DNA from: Actinomycetota bacterium
GTDB lineage: Bacteria; Actinomycetota; Acidimicrobiia; Acidimicrobiales; Ilumatobacteraceae
NCBI GenBank assembly: GCA_009711295.1
Contig: WLST01000001.1
Span: 1 to 64,000 of the forward strand
Direction: 5' to 3'
Length of the DNA: 64,000 bases
Positions within the stretch are counted from its first letter, which is position 1, and every line of letters begins with the position of its first letter. A program made the position numbers and the translations under genes. Shown in pieces: positions 41,507 to 50,963 of the stretch. The notes beneath the pieces are model-generated. The model did not search any database. It was not told the origin of the DNA and was given only the letters and a program-made list of their open reading frames with translations.

Positions 41507-42240
41507 GTAATTTCATTGTGTATCCCGCAATCGACTTGCGCGCGGGAAATGTTGTTCGCCTTCGGCAAGGTGACTATGCCGACGAAACTATTTATGGCGA
41601 CGACCCTGTGAGCGTGGCAACATCATTCATCAATGCCGGTGCACAGTGGGTGCACATGGTCGACCTCGATGCAGCAAAGGGCGGCGATGCTATTAATCGC
41701 CCCGTCATTGCAGCAGTAGCTAAGGCCTTGCAGGGCCGCGCACATGTTCAAGTTGGTGGCGGCGTACGCAGCGTGGCCGATGCAGAGGTACTCAAGGCAT
41801 TGGGTGTGCAGCGCGTGGTGATGGGTTCTGCCGCTGTGCGCACGCCGCGGCTGGTAGAAGAAGTAACACAACGCATTGATGTAGAAGTGGCAGTAGGGCT
41901 CGACCACCGTGGGGGCTTTCTTGCAACCGATGGCTGGACCACCACATCGAGTGTGGCCTTAAGTGAAGCATTGCATTGGTACCCCACAGCAAGTTGCGCT
42001 GTTGTCACCGATATTTCACGCGACGGAATGCTCTCGGGCTCCGATGTGGAAGGGTTGCGCGCAGCAGGAACCATCTCGCCATTACCGCTCATTGCAAGTG
42101 GTGGCATTGGAACGCTGAGCGATATTTCTGCACTGCTCAATATTTCAGGCGTGAGCGGTGTCATTACAGGTAAAGCCATTTACGAAAACCGTTTCACTGT
42201 TGCTGAAGCTATTGCTGCAGCAAATGCAGGGAGGCAGTAA
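41497..42240 (+). CDS. hisA: Phosphoribosylformimino-5-aminoimidazole carboxamide ribotide isomerase
   Basis: [54 protein letters not shown]. Confidence 0.96.
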   Translation: MLMSNFIVYPAIDLRAGNVVRLRQGDYADETIYGDDPVSVATSFINAGAQWVHMVDLDAAKGGDAINRPVIAAVAKALQGRAHVQVGGGVRSVADAEVLKALGVQRVVMGSAAVRTPRLVEEVTQRIDVEVAVGLDHRGGFLATDGWTTTSSVALSEALHWYPTASCAVVTDISRDGMLSGSDVEGLRAAGTISPLPLIASGGIGTLSDISALLNISGVSGVITGKAIYENRFTVAEAIAAANAGRQ

Positions 42241-43004
42241 TGGAAGTTGCACGCGTCATTCCTTGTCTCGATGTCACCAACGGCCGCGTGGTGAAAGGCG
42301 TGAACTTTGTTGACCTGCGCGATGCAGGCGACCCGGTTGAACTCGCCGCGCGTTACGACCAACAAGGCGCAGACGAGTTGGTGTTTCTCGACATCACGGC
42401 ATCTTCCGACAACCGCAACACCATGATCGATGTGGTTGAGCGCACGGCAGCTGAAGTGTTTATTCCTTTCACGGTGGGTGGCGGCATTCGCGCACTTGAA
42501 GATGCGCGAGGAATCTTGCGTGCTGGCGCCGACAAGGTGAGTGTCAACACCTCAGCTGTTGAGCGTCCTCAACTCATCAACGAAATTGCTGCCGAGTTTG
42601 GCGTGCAGTGTGTTGTGTGCGCTGTTGACGCAAAACGCACAGCCGATGGCTCTGGCTGGGAAGTCTTCTTGCATGGTGGCCGTACGCCAACAGGCAAAAA
42701 TGCCTTGGAGTGGATTACTGAAGCGGTACAGCGTGGTGCGGGTGAAATTTTGCTCACTTCCATGGACCGCGATGGCACACGTGAAGGCTTCGACATTGAA
42801 CTCACACGTGCAGTGTGCGATTCAGTAGGCGTTCCTGTTATTGCAAGTGGTGGCGTGGGGTCTTTGCAGCATCTTGTTGATGGTGTTGTGCAGGGTCATG
42901 CAAGCGGAGTACTAGCTGCATCAATTTTCCACTTTGGTGAACACACCATTGCCGAAGCAAAAGCGCTCATGAGCGCACAAGGTGTTGTTGTTCGACCCGT
43001 GTAG
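42240..43004 (+). CDS. hisF: Imidazole glycerol phosphate synthase subunit HisF
   Basis: [52 protein letters not shown]. Confidence 0.97.
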   Translation: MEVARVIPCLDVTNGRVVKGVNFVDLRDAGDPVELAARYDQQGADELVFLDITASSDNRNTMIDVVERTAAEVFIPFTVGGGIRALEDARGILRAGADKVSVNTSAVERPQLINEIAAEFGVQCVVCAVDAKRTADGSGWEVFLHGGRTPTGKNALEWITEAVQRGAGEILLTSMDRDGTREGFDIELTRAVCDSVGVPVIASGGVGSLQHLVDGVVQGHASGVLAASIFHFGEHTIAEAKALMSAQGVVVRPV

Positions 43005-43007
43005 TTG

Positions 43008-43469
43008 TTACTTCTCTAAATCGGGTGCTGCTGCTGCCCGGTTTCCTTCGGTCCAAATCACGTTGAGTGTGCGGTACGCAATGCGCCAGCCTTGTGGAGT
43101 GCGAACAAGGTCGTCAACGTATTCACCAGCGACGACGTAGTAAGGGCCATCTTTGGCGGCTCTGCGCACATGTTGTGCGAAGAGATATGCGCGACTCTTT
43201 GCGGTATCGCCACACAAGGAGATTTCTTGTGAGCCGGTGATGTGCTGGCTTGCATCGAGGTGCCCGAGTGCCTGACGAATGCGGGTCCAGATGGCATCGA
43301 TGCCCACGCAATGTACGCCACCAAGATCGGCGGTTGCGTCGGGGGCAAACACTTGACTGAAGAGCTCCCGATCGTTCTTGTCGAGCGCCCAGCAATAGCG
43401 CGAGATGAGATTGCGAATGTCCATTTGGTCGAGGGCGTCTTGCAGGCCGGGAGTGTTCTCGTTGCTCAT
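43008..43469 (-). CDS. NTF2-like/SnoaL family protein
   Basis: DALDQMDIRNLISRYCWALDKNDRELFSQVFAPDATADLGG. Confidence 0.85.
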   Translation of the reverse strand: MSNENTPGLQDALDQMDIRNLISRYCWALDKNDRELFSQVFAPDATADLGGVHCVGIDAIWTRIRQALGHLDASQHITGSQEISLCGDTAKSRAYLFAQHVRRAAKDGPYYVVAGEYVDDLVRTPQGWRIAYRTLNVIWTEGNRAAAAPDLEK

Positions 43470-43536
43470 GACGTAACGGTAGCGAGATCGCGATAATGAG
43501 TTTCTATTGGAGGCTCCATGCAGGTACGGTTCTCTT

Positions 43537-43863
43537 GTGGAAATTGGCGATCAAAAACTCCCTATCAAAATGCTGAACGACCGGCTGTTGGTGAAAATCC
43601 CCCAGGGTGAAAGCGAACGCCGCTCCACAGGGGGCATCGTCATTCCCGCAACCGCCCAAATCTCCAAGCGCCTCACCTGGGCCGAAGTGGTGGCTTTAGG
43701 CCAAAACGTGCGTGCTGCTGAAGTAGGCGACCGGGTGCTCTTTAGCCCCGACGACCGCTACGAGGTAGAAGTGGGCGGCAACGACTACATCATGTTGCGC
43801 GAGCGCGACCTTCATGCCGTTGCGGCCACCCGAATTGAATCAAACACCGGACTGTACCTCTAG
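43537..43863 (+). CDS. GroES-like co-chaperonin
   Basis: KMLNDRLLVKIPQGESERRSTGGIVIPATAQ...AEVVALGQNVRAAEVGDRVLFSPDDRYEVEVGGNDYIMLRERDLHAV. Start uncertain (43537 GTG or 43570 ATG); no groEL adjacent. Confidence 0.8.
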   Translation: MEIGDQKLPIKMLNDRLLVKIPQGESERRSTGGIVIPATAQISKRLTWAEVVALGQNVRAAEVGDRVLFSPDDRYEVEVGGNDYIMLRERDLHAVAATRIESNTGLYL

Positions 43864-43865
43864 GA

Positions 43866-44255
43866 ATGAACATGTCTCAGACTCCTGCAACAACACCCGT
43901 CGCCATAGTGGAAGCGGAACTGGCCCTCGTGAAATACAACGCCGATGGCCTGGTTCCCGTCGTCACGCAAGACGCCAACACTAAGCAAGTACTCATGATG
44001 GCGTGGATGAACGCTGAAACATTGCGCATGACCCTTGCTGAAGGACGCATGGTGTACTACAGCCGTAGCAGGCAAGAGGTGTGGCGCAAAGGCGACACCA
44101 GTGGCGATCGCCAATTTGTTCGCGAAGGTTTTTACGATTGCGATGTTGACACGTTGCTCTTTCTTGTGGAGCAAGAAGGTAATGGTGCTTGCCATACCGG
44201 TGCAGTGAGCTGTTTCTATCGCAAATTTGGCGAAGGCGTGCATGACGCTCATTAA
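43866..44255 (+). CDS. hisI: Phosphoribosyl-AMP cyclohydrolase
   Basis: VLMMAWMNAETLRMTLAEGRMVYYSRSRQEVWRKGDTSG; DCDVDTLLFLVEQEGNGACHTG. Confidence 0.96.
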   Translation: MNMSQTPATTPVAIVEAELALVKYNADGLVPVVTQDANTKQVLMMAWMNAETLRMTLAEGRMVYYSRSRQEVWRKGDTSGDRQFVREGFYDCDVDTLLFLVEQEGNGACHTGAVSCFYRKFGEGVHDAH

Positions 44256-45783
44256 GCCTTCGCGCGAAGAGTTTGCTCAGCTCGCCGCACAACATGGTGT
44301 TGTGCCGGTATGGGCTGAACTTCTTGCTGACCTTGAAACTCCTGTATCTGTGTTTGCCAAATTGGTAGGCGAGGGCAATGGGTTCTTGTTTGAATCGGTC
44401 GAGCACGGCGAACGCTGGAGCAGGTTTTCCTTTCTTGGTCAAAACCCCATTGCAAAGATGGTGTTGCGTGACGGAGTAATCCACACCTCGGGCAACATGC
44501 CTGCAGGTGTTCCCACCAATGAAGGAATTTTGGCTGCAATGGAATCGTTGTTGGCCATCTATCACGCGCCGCTTCTTGAAGATCTTCCACCATTACAAAG
44601 TGGTCTGGTGGGGTACCTCGGTTACGACGTCATTCGTGAAGTAGAGAACCTGCCGAACACTCCGCCCGACCCGCGTGAACTTCCCGATGCAGTGATGAGC
44701 ATCATTGGTTCGCTTGTTGCATTCGACCACTGGCGCCAGAGGATGTTTATTTTGGAAAGTGTTCCCACAGTTGAGGCAAACCTCAATGAGGTATACGACG
44801 CCGCAGTGGCGCGCATTGAGGAATCCATTCGTCGCATTTCACTGCCACTTCCATACAGCCCTGTTGAACCACCCGTTGCGGGCGATGCGTTGCCTGCAGT
44901 GGAATCGTCATTGCCAAATGGTGCATACCAACAAGCTGTTGAAGTTGCCAAGGAATACGTACGTTCTGGCGACATCTTTCAAGTGGTGTTATCGCAGCGA
45001 TTCGATTTAGAACTTGGTGCCGACCCATACGATGTGTATCGCGTATTGCGCCAGGTGAACCCGAGCCCGTACATGTACTTCTTGCGCGAGCCCGAGTTGT
45101 GCATCGTGGGTAGTTCTCCTGAGCCAATGGTGCAATTGGTGAATGGAAAAGTGGTGAGTAGGCCCATTGCAGGCACGCGTAAGCGCGGACGCGACGACGA
45201 ACACGACCGCCGCCTTGCAGGCGAGTTACGCGAGAACCCGAAAGAAGTGGCCGAGCACATCATGCTGGTCGACCTTGCACGTAACGACGTGGGTCGCGTT
45301 GCCGAATTTGGCTCGGTCGTTGTTGAAGAACTCATGACCCTCGAGCGCTATAGCCACGTAATGCACCTCACTTCACAGGTAACGGGTGAATTGAAAAAGG
45401 GTCTTGGCCCTATCGACGTCATTCGTGCCACCATGCCGGCTGGCACAGTGAGTGGTGCACCAAAAGTGCGTGCAATGGAAATTATCGACGAGTTAGAGCC
45501 TGTGAAGCGCGGGCCATACGCGGGCGTGGTGGGGTATGTCGACTTCAGCGGCAATCTCGATGCTGCAATTGCCATTCGCACCATGTTTATTCGCCCTGTT
45601 ACCAATGCCGCTGGTGAACAAGTATGGATTGCAAGTTTGCAAGCAGGTGCCGGAATTGTTGCCGACAGCATTCCCGAAGATGAAGATTTGGAATGTCACA
45701 ACAAGGCAGCAGCATTGCTTGCCGCAATACCTGCAGCACGGCGAATGACATTGGCTCGACAACAGCGAGGAACTTCAGTATGA
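44242..45783 (+). CDS. trpE: Anthranilate synthase component I
   Basis: SGDIFQVVLSQRFDLE, NPSPYMYFLREPELCIVGSSPEPMVQ, RPIAGTRKRGRD, AGAGIVADSIPEDE. Confidence 0.96.
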   Translation: MTLIKPSREEFAQLAAQHGVVPVWAELLADLETPVSVFAKLVGEGNGFLFESVEHGERWSRFSFLGQNPIAKMVLRDGVIHTSGNMPAGVPTNEGILAAMESLLAIYHAPLLEDLPPLQSGLVGYLGYDVIREVENLPNTPPDPRELPDAVMSIIGSLVAFDHWRQRMFILESVPTVEANLNEVYDAAVARIEESIRRISLPLPYSPVEPPVAGDALPAVESSLPNGAYQQAVEVAKEYVRSGDIFQVVLSQRFDLELGADPYDVYRVLRQVNPSPYMYFLREPELCIVGSSPEPMVQLVNGKVVSRPIAGTRKRGRDDEHDRRLAGELRENPKEVAEHIMLVDLARNDVGRVAEFGSVVVEELMTLERYSHVMHLTSQVTGELKKGLGPIDVIRATMPAGTVSGAPKVRAMEIIDELEPVKRGPYAGVVGYVDFSGNLDAAIAIRTMFIRPVTNAAGEQVWIASLQAGAGIVADSIPEDEDLECHNKAAALLAAIPAARRMTLARQQRGTSV

Positions 45784-46586
45784 GTGTGCAGTGGCTGAGG
45801 TTAGAACGAGATTTTTTGCTCGTGCAAGGCGTTGACGCAGAGAAATACTTGCACTCGCAGTTGAGCCAAAGCATTCAAGGTATGGCAGTGGGTTCTGCAC
45901 AGCACAGTTTGCTCTTGCAGCCCACTGGTAAATTAGATGCAGTACTGCGTATTTCGCGTTTGGAAGACACCATCTTTGTGCTCGACATGGAGCCCGGTAC
46001 TGCTGAAGGTGCATTGTTGCGCCTCAAGAAATTCATGATTCGTGTGCAAGCAACGATTGAAGTGGTGCAGTGGCAATGCGTCGCGTTACGTGGAGAAGGT
46101 GCGTTAGAAGCAGCCAAGTCACTTGGTCGCATTCCTTCTGAAGGTGCAGTTGTTGCCGCTTGGTGGCCTACATCGCATGCAGTTGATCTTGTTGGCCCAA
46201 CTGTTGCCGATATTCCTGCTGACGCCGCAAGCGCGATGAGTGATGCCGAATTCCAGAGTCTGCGTGTCACTGCTGGTTGGCCAGTGGTGGGCATCGATAT
46301 TGAAAATGGTTGTGTGCCAGGAGAAACAGGCTTACTTGGTGTTGCGGTGAGTTTTTCCAAGGGTTGCTACCCAGGCCAAGAACTTGTGGAGCGCATGGAT
46401 TCACGAGCTGCTGTATCGCCTCATGTGTTGCGCCGTGTAGAAGTTGCAGATGGTGCACAAGTGGGCGACCACATTGTGGTGGACGGTGCCGACTGCGGCG
46501 TTGTTACTTCGGTCGCCGGAACTGTTGCTATTGCGCGGATGTCGCGCAGTGCAAATGAATACGGCGAGGCTCTTCAGCCCGCTTAG
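45780..46586 (+). CDS. YgfZ/GcvT-like folate-binding protein
   Basis: ATG 45780; GVDAEKYLHSQLSQSI...LLLQPTGKLDAVLRI; SFSKGCYPGQELVERMDSR (K-G-C-Y-x-G-Q-E). Confidence 0.9.
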   Translation: MSVQWLRLERDFLLVQGVDAEKYLHSQLSQSIQGMAVGSAQHSLLLQPTGKLDAVLRISRLEDTIFVLDMEPGTAEGALLRLKKFMIRVQATIEVVQWQCVALRGEGALEAAKSLGRIPSEGAVVAAWWPTSHAVDLVGPTVADIPADAASAMSDAEFQSLRVTAGWPVVGIDIENGCVPGETGLLGVAVSFSKGCYPGQELVERMDSRAAVSPHVLRRVEVADGAQVGDHIVVDGADCGVVTSVAGTVAIARMSRSANEYGEALQPA

Positions 46587-47458
46587 TTGCGCCCAAAAGC
46601 TTCAACGAGGTCCCACGGCATCTCTTTGTTCGCAGGGTCGGGGTTGAGAGCGGTCATGGTTATTGCATTTGCGCCTGCGTCGATGTGCTCATTCATGCGT
46701 GAAAGTATTTGGTCACGTGTTCCCCACGGAATGAACCTGTCGACCAAGCGGTCGCTTCCTTTACCTGCCCAGTCGTCTTCAGTGAAACCAAACTTTGCCC
46801 ACTGTCGTTGGTAGGCGGGGAGCGGCAAGTAGATGTGTAAGGCCCTGCGCCCTGCTGTACGAGCGCGCTCGGGGTCGGTGGTGAGGCAACAGGGGAGCAC
46901 AACGTTTAACACCTTGTGTGCTCCGAGGGTTGCCCGTGATGCTGCAGTGTGTTCGGGCGGTTGCATGTAGGTGTTTGCACCATCGGCATGTTCGGCTGCA
47001 ACTTGCATCATCTTTGGGCCGTGAGCAGCAATGTAAATAGGCGAAGCTGGCGGGTTCTTTGGCGTATGAAGTGGAGTCTTGCCGCGCATTGCGATGAGAT
47101 ACGCAGTCATTTTCTCGATGGGGTTTTCCCACTCCAAGCCACGCATCTGTGCCGCAATAGGGTGCGATACACCGAGACCTTGAATAAAGCGACCATCTGA
47201 TAATTCAGAAAGTGTGCGCGCAGCTTGAATGCTCGCAATCGCATCGCGGCCATAAATGTGAGCAATGCCACTCGCTACCGAGATGCGTGTAGTTTTCGCG
47301 AGAATGTGACTAGCGAGCACATAAATTTCACGGCCATACACATCGGTAATCCATACAGACGGGTAACCAAGTTCTTCTAGTCGCAAAACATGCGTCATTA
47401 CTTCGCGTGGGCTCAGCGCATCTGCACCAAGCATGAGTCCGCCAACGGGAGATGTCAT
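46583..47458 (-). CDS. LLM class (luciferase-like) oxidoreductase
   Basis: EELGYPSVWITDVYGREIYVLASHILAKTTRISVASGIAHIYGRDAIASIQAARTLSELSDGRFIQGLGVSHP. Confidence 0.9.
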   Translation of the reverse strand: MTSPVGGLMLGADALSPREVMTHVLRLEELGYPSVWITDVYGREIYVLASHILAKTTRISVASGIAHIYGRDAIASIQAARTLSELSDGRFIQGLGVSHPIAAQMRGLEWENPIEKMTAYLIAMRGKTPLHTPKNPPASPIYIAAHGPKMMQVAAEHADGANTYMQPPEHTAASRATLGAHKVLNVVLPCCLTTDPERARTAGRRALHIYLPLPAYQRQWAKFGFTEDDWAGKGSDRLVDRFIPWGTRDQILSRMNEHIDAGANAITMTALNPDPANKEMPWDLVEAFGRN

Positions 47459-47459
47459 A

Positions 47460-48230
47460 CTATTTCCTTTGGAATTCTGCGGGGCGACGCTGAGCTACTG
47501 CTGTGGTGCCTTCGGCGAAGTCTGCAGTAGCCCTCAATCGCAATTGCTCGGCCATCTCGCGCTGAGTGGCTTGGGCAACTTGGTCGGCAATTCCATTGCG
47601 CAAAGTGGCGCGAATAGATTCCACTGCGAGCGGAGCAGAAGATGCAATTTCGCTCGCCAATGCACAAGCTGCAGATTCAATTTCAGACGTGGCAACGAGT
47701 TGATCAACCAGCCCGATTGTGTGTGCCTCTGTGCCATTCAAGCGTCGACCAGTGAAGAGAAGCTCTGCTGCTTTTTGTTCGCCAACAAGGCGCGGAAGAG
47801 TGACGCTCAATCCAAAACCATGGTGAAACCCAAGCTGAGCAAAGTTTGCGCTGAATTTTGATTCTGGAGAAGCAATGCGAAAGTCGGCAGATAAAGCAAG
47901 CCCTAACCCGCCACCAATAGCAGCACCATTGACTGCGGCAACAAAGGGCTTATTGGTGCGAAACAGGCGCGTGGCGGCGTTGTACAAATCGGCGGTGGAG
48001 TACGGAGAAGCATTCCCCGAAAAGTCGGCACCCGCACAGAAGTTTTTGCCATCCGCTGCCAGAACTACACAGCGACAATCATCTTTCGTGTCTAACTCTT
48101 CAAGTGCATCGGCAAGAGCGGAAATCATGTCGAATGAAAAGAAATTATTTGGTGGTCTATTGAGCCGAATAGTTGCCACGTGGGCAGTAATTCCTGCAAT
48201 GGAAACAAATGGTTCGGTCACTGTTGTCAT
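47460..48230 (-). CDS. Enoyl-CoA hydratase/isomerase family
   Basis: IRLNRPPNNFFSFDMI, FVAAVNGAAIGGGLGLALSADFRI. Confidence 0.9.
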   Translation of the reverse strand: MTTVTEPFVSIAGITAHVATIRLNRPPNNFFSFDMISALADALEELDTKDDCRCVVLAADGKNFCAGADFSGNASPYSTADLYNAATRLFRTNKPFVAAVNGAAIGGGLGLALSADFRIASPESKFSANFAQLGFHHGFGLSVTLPRLVGEQKAAELLFTGRRLNGTEAHTIGLVDQLVATSEIESAACALASEIASSAPLAVESIRATLRNGIADQVAQATQREMAEQLRLRATADFAEGTTAVAQRRPAEFQRK

Positions 48231-48592
48231 TGTTTGTTCAACGTGAAGAAATCGGCACGAGGTGTGAAGGTTTCGTCGTACACGGGTTCTGAATGGTCGA
48301 CCCGGTACTTCTTGAAGTCGCCTTTGAGAAAACCGAACTTCGTAAAGTGTGCACCCATGTCGCGGTAATTTTTATGTTGGAAGTGTGCGGCAAGTGATGC
48401 TTCGTCTTGCCACAGTTCCCACACCACCATGCGGGTGTTCACGACGGGGTCGGGAGCAAAGTAGTAAGCCAAGCAGCCGGGTTCGTCGGTGCGTGCGGGT
48501 AACTGAAGTGGAGCGCTCGTCGACAGACACGCATCGCGACCTTCGGGTGTGTTGAATTCTGCAGTGCCAGCAAGCACGATCATATGTGTCAT
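48227..48592 (-). CDS. Antibiotic biosynthesis monooxygenase-like (ABM/quinol monooxygenase) protein
   Basis: AYYFAPDPVVNTRMVVWELWQDEASLAAHFQHKNYRDM, the ABM pattern (E.W.d..sl..H...). Confidence 0.8.
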   Translation of the reverse strand: MTHMIVLAGTAEFNTPEGRDACLSTSAPLQLPARTDEPGCLAYYFAPDPVVNTRMVVWELWQDEASLAAHFQHKNYRDMGAHFTKFGFLKGDFKKYRVDHSEPVYDETFTPRADFFTLNKQ

Positions 48593-48604
48593 AGGTTTCC
48601 TTTG

Positions 48605-49333
48605 TTAGTGAAGATTGCGTTGGAAGAGGTCGAGAAGTCGCATCCAGTGGCGTTTGTCGGCCTTTTCGTTGTATGCGGGGCGATCGTTGAAGGCAAAACC
48701 ATGATGGTTGCCCCAGTAACGCTCTAAACAGCCACGAACCTCAGACTCTTGCATGGCGGCTTCAAACTGGTCGACCATTTCCATTGGTACGTAGTCGTCG
48801 TGCTCGGCGCAGGCAACATAAATTTCGCCAGAAATATCGTTCAGACGTAAGTGTGGAGAGTCAGGTTTGTCGACATGCAGACGCACTCCATAAAACGAAG
48901 CAGCAGCTTTCACTACTGACGCATGTTCTGCTGCAACATAGATGGCAAACGGCCCGCTCATGCAATAGCCAACAACGCCGACAGTATTTTCATCTGCCGC
49001 AGTTTGTTCCTTGGCGTAGGCCAAAAGACTTTGAGCATCACGCGACACCATTTTGTTGCTCATTGCCATCATGAGTTCACGCATGCGCTCAAAAGATTCT
49101 TTACTGGCAAAGTCAAGCTCAAATGTAGGAGTGGTGCGGTAGTACAGGTTTGGCAACATCACGTAATAACCGTGGCTGGCAATGGTGCGTGCCATGGAAT
49201 GCAGAAGCTCACGCTTGCCTGGTGCATCCATCAAAAAGAGAACAACGGGCAACGACTCGCCATTGTCGGGGTGGGCAATATATGTGCCCATAGTTCCTTC
49301 ATCGGTGACAATCTCAATGTGCTGCTCTCTCAT
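48605..49333 (-). CDS. Dienelactone hydrolase family protein
   Basis: ATG 49333 MREQHIEIVTDEGTMGTYIAHPDNGESLPVVLFLMDAPG; VGVVGYCMSGPFAIYVAAEH; CAEHDDYVP. Confidence 0.9.
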   Translation of the reverse strand: MREQHIEIVTDEGTMGTYIAHPDNGESLPVVLFLMDAPGKRELLHSMARTIASHGYYVMLPNLYYRTTPTFELDFASKESFERMRELMMAMSNKMVSRDAQSLLAYAKEQTAADENTVGVVGYCMSGPFAIYVAAEHASVVKAAASFYGVRLHVDKPDSPHLRLNDISGEIYVACAEHDDYVPMEMVDQFEAAMQESEVRGCLERYWGNHHGFAFNDRPAYNEKADKRHWMRLLDLFQRNLH

Positions 49334-49351
49334 GTTGCGAGTATAAACAAA

Positions 49352-49371
49352 TTTCGACACTAATGTCGAAA
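49352..49371. promoter_or_regulatory. Candidate operator: perfect inverted repeat TTTCGACA-CTAA-TGTCGAAA
   Basis: 8+4+8 palindrome; 18 nt from the ATG at 49333 (-) and 18 nt from the ATG at 49390 (+). Confidence 0.72.
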
Positions 49372-49389
49372 ATGGGGTAAGGTGCCGAT

Positions 49390-50247
49390 ATGGCAATGAC
49401 TGCAGGCGTTCACCTTCCTCAAGCTGGTCCTGCGGCGTCAGGTGAAGCCCTACGACGTACTGCGGTATTGGCAGAAGAATTGGGTTACGCCGACGTATGG
49501 GTGAGTGACCACCTGGCAGTTCCCACCGGTTCTGCCTACCCACCTTCGGCATATGTATTTGAGCCATTAACAACAATGTCCTGGATCGCTGCTCATACGA
49601 AGCGTGTAGGAATTGGAACCACGGTGCTGGTGTTGCCCATGCGTCACCCATTGAATGTCGCGAAGTCAATTGCCACAATCGATCAATTCAGCGGCGGGCG
49701 CGTCATCTTGGGCGTGGCGGCGGGTTGGTTGGAAGCAGAATTCGACGCACTAGGTGTTCCATTTCATGAACGTGGCGCTCGCACCGATGAAGCAATCACC
49801 ATGTTGCGTAAGTTCTGGACGACCGATCACATCACCGAAAGTTTTCCGGTACATCAATCCACTGTGGTCTCTATGCGCACATTGCCGCAGCCAGTACGGC
49901 ATGTCCCTTTGTGGGTGGGTGGCCATGCCGATGTTGCTTTGCGACGTGCAATAGCTGTGGGTGATGGTTGGCATGGCGCGTTCTTGTCACCGGAGCAAAC
50001 AGAAAAACGCGTACGCACACTTCGCGCTGGTCGCCCAGAGGAAACCTTTGCCATTTCCATGCGCACGCGGTGGGATGCATTGCTCGACGAAGAAGATCTC
50101 ATCATGTATGAAATTGACAGGTACCGCGAAATAGGAGTGACCCATCTAGTTCCTGAGCCACGTCAACGTACCGTTGACCTGTACTTGGAATCTATGGAGA
50201 AAATGGCAGACATCTTGGTGCGTGCCGGTGTGGAAATGAAGAACTAA
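49390..50247 (+). CDS. LLM class F420-dependent oxidoreductase
   Basis: AEELGYADVWVSDHLAVPTGSAYPP...IGTTVLVLPMRHPLNVAKSIATIDQFSGGRVILGVAAGWLEAEFDALGV. Confidence 0.92.
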   Translation: MAMTAGVHLPQAGPAASGEALRRTAVLAEELGYADVWVSDHLAVPTGSAYPPSAYVFEPLTTMSWIAAHTKRVGIGTTVLVLPMRHPLNVAKSIATIDQFSGGRVILGVAAGWLEAEFDALGVPFHERGARTDEAITMLRKFWTTDHITESFPVHQSTVVSMRTLPQPVRHVPLWVGGHADVALRRAIAVGDGWHGAFLSPEQTEKRVRTLRAGRPEETFAISMRTRWDALLDEEDLIMYEIDRYREIGVTHLVPEPRQRTVDLYLESMEKMADILVRAGVEMKN

Positions 50248-50249
50248 AA

Positions 50250-50963
50250 ATGGCTACACACATTGCACCAGAAATCGTTCTTACTCGTGGCGGCCAAATT
50301 CCCAGTGGCATTTCAGTTCAGCGCAGAAGCCAAACGGGAGTTATTCAAGGCGAAGGGAAAGCTCAACGTACGCGCGATCGCATTTTGCAGGCGGCACGTA
50401 CCGTGTTTGCTCTTTATGGATATCAAGATGCAACTGTTGAGCACGTGGTGCGCGAGGCTGGTTTGGCGCGAGGCAGTTTTTATACATATTTCAGCTCGAA
50501 GCACGACTTGTTTCGTCACCTTGCAGGCGTCATCGACCGAAGTATCGCTGAAGAGGTAGTGAAGTCCGACGCTTTACACAAGAGCAACCCCATTGAAAAC
50601 CTGTCAATTTCAAACCAGGTGTATTTAGCAGTCGTGAAAAGAAACTACGACTTATATGTTCTTGTTGATGGTGTTGCTTCATTCGATCACACAGTGCGCG
50701 ATGCGCGGCTTGCATCGCGTCAAAAACACATCGACCGCGTAGCAAAGAAAATTCAGCAATGGCAGGCGATGGGTTGGGCAGACCCAGACGTCAACGCTGA
50801 ACTTGCGGCGGCGTTGCTCGTTTCAATGACGGCAACATTTTCTCGCTGGTTGTATGTTGGCGAATCTCATTTTGATGAAAATGAAGCATTGGAATATCTC
50901 AATAACATCTGGATCACAACGTGCAATCTTGCAGAGCCAAAGAACGCAAAGGATGCGAAGTGA
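50250..50963 (+). CDS. TetR family transcriptional regulator
   Basis: QRTRDRILQAARTVFALYGYQDATVEHVVREAGLARGSFYTYFSSKHDLFRHLA. Confidence 0.93.
   Translation: MATHIAPEIVLTRGGQIPSGISVQRRSQTGVIQGEGKAQRTRDRILQAARTVFALYGYQDATVEHVVREAGLARGSFYTYFSSKHDLFRHLAGVIDRSIAEEVVKSDALHKSNPIENLSISNQVYLAVVKRNYDLYVLVDGVASFDHTVRDARLASRQKHIDRVAKKIQQWQAMGWADPDVNAELAAALLVSMTATFSRWLYVGESHFDENEALEYLNNIWITTCNLAEPKNAKDAK

Noticed and set aside
43993-44565. 190-aa minus-strand ORF over hisI/trpE
   Set aside because: Antisense to conserved genes with no domain evidence.
49334-49678. N-terminal extension of the dienelactone hydrolase ORF
   Set aside because: Antisense over the LLM gene and across the palindromic operator; ATG 49333 fits the family start.
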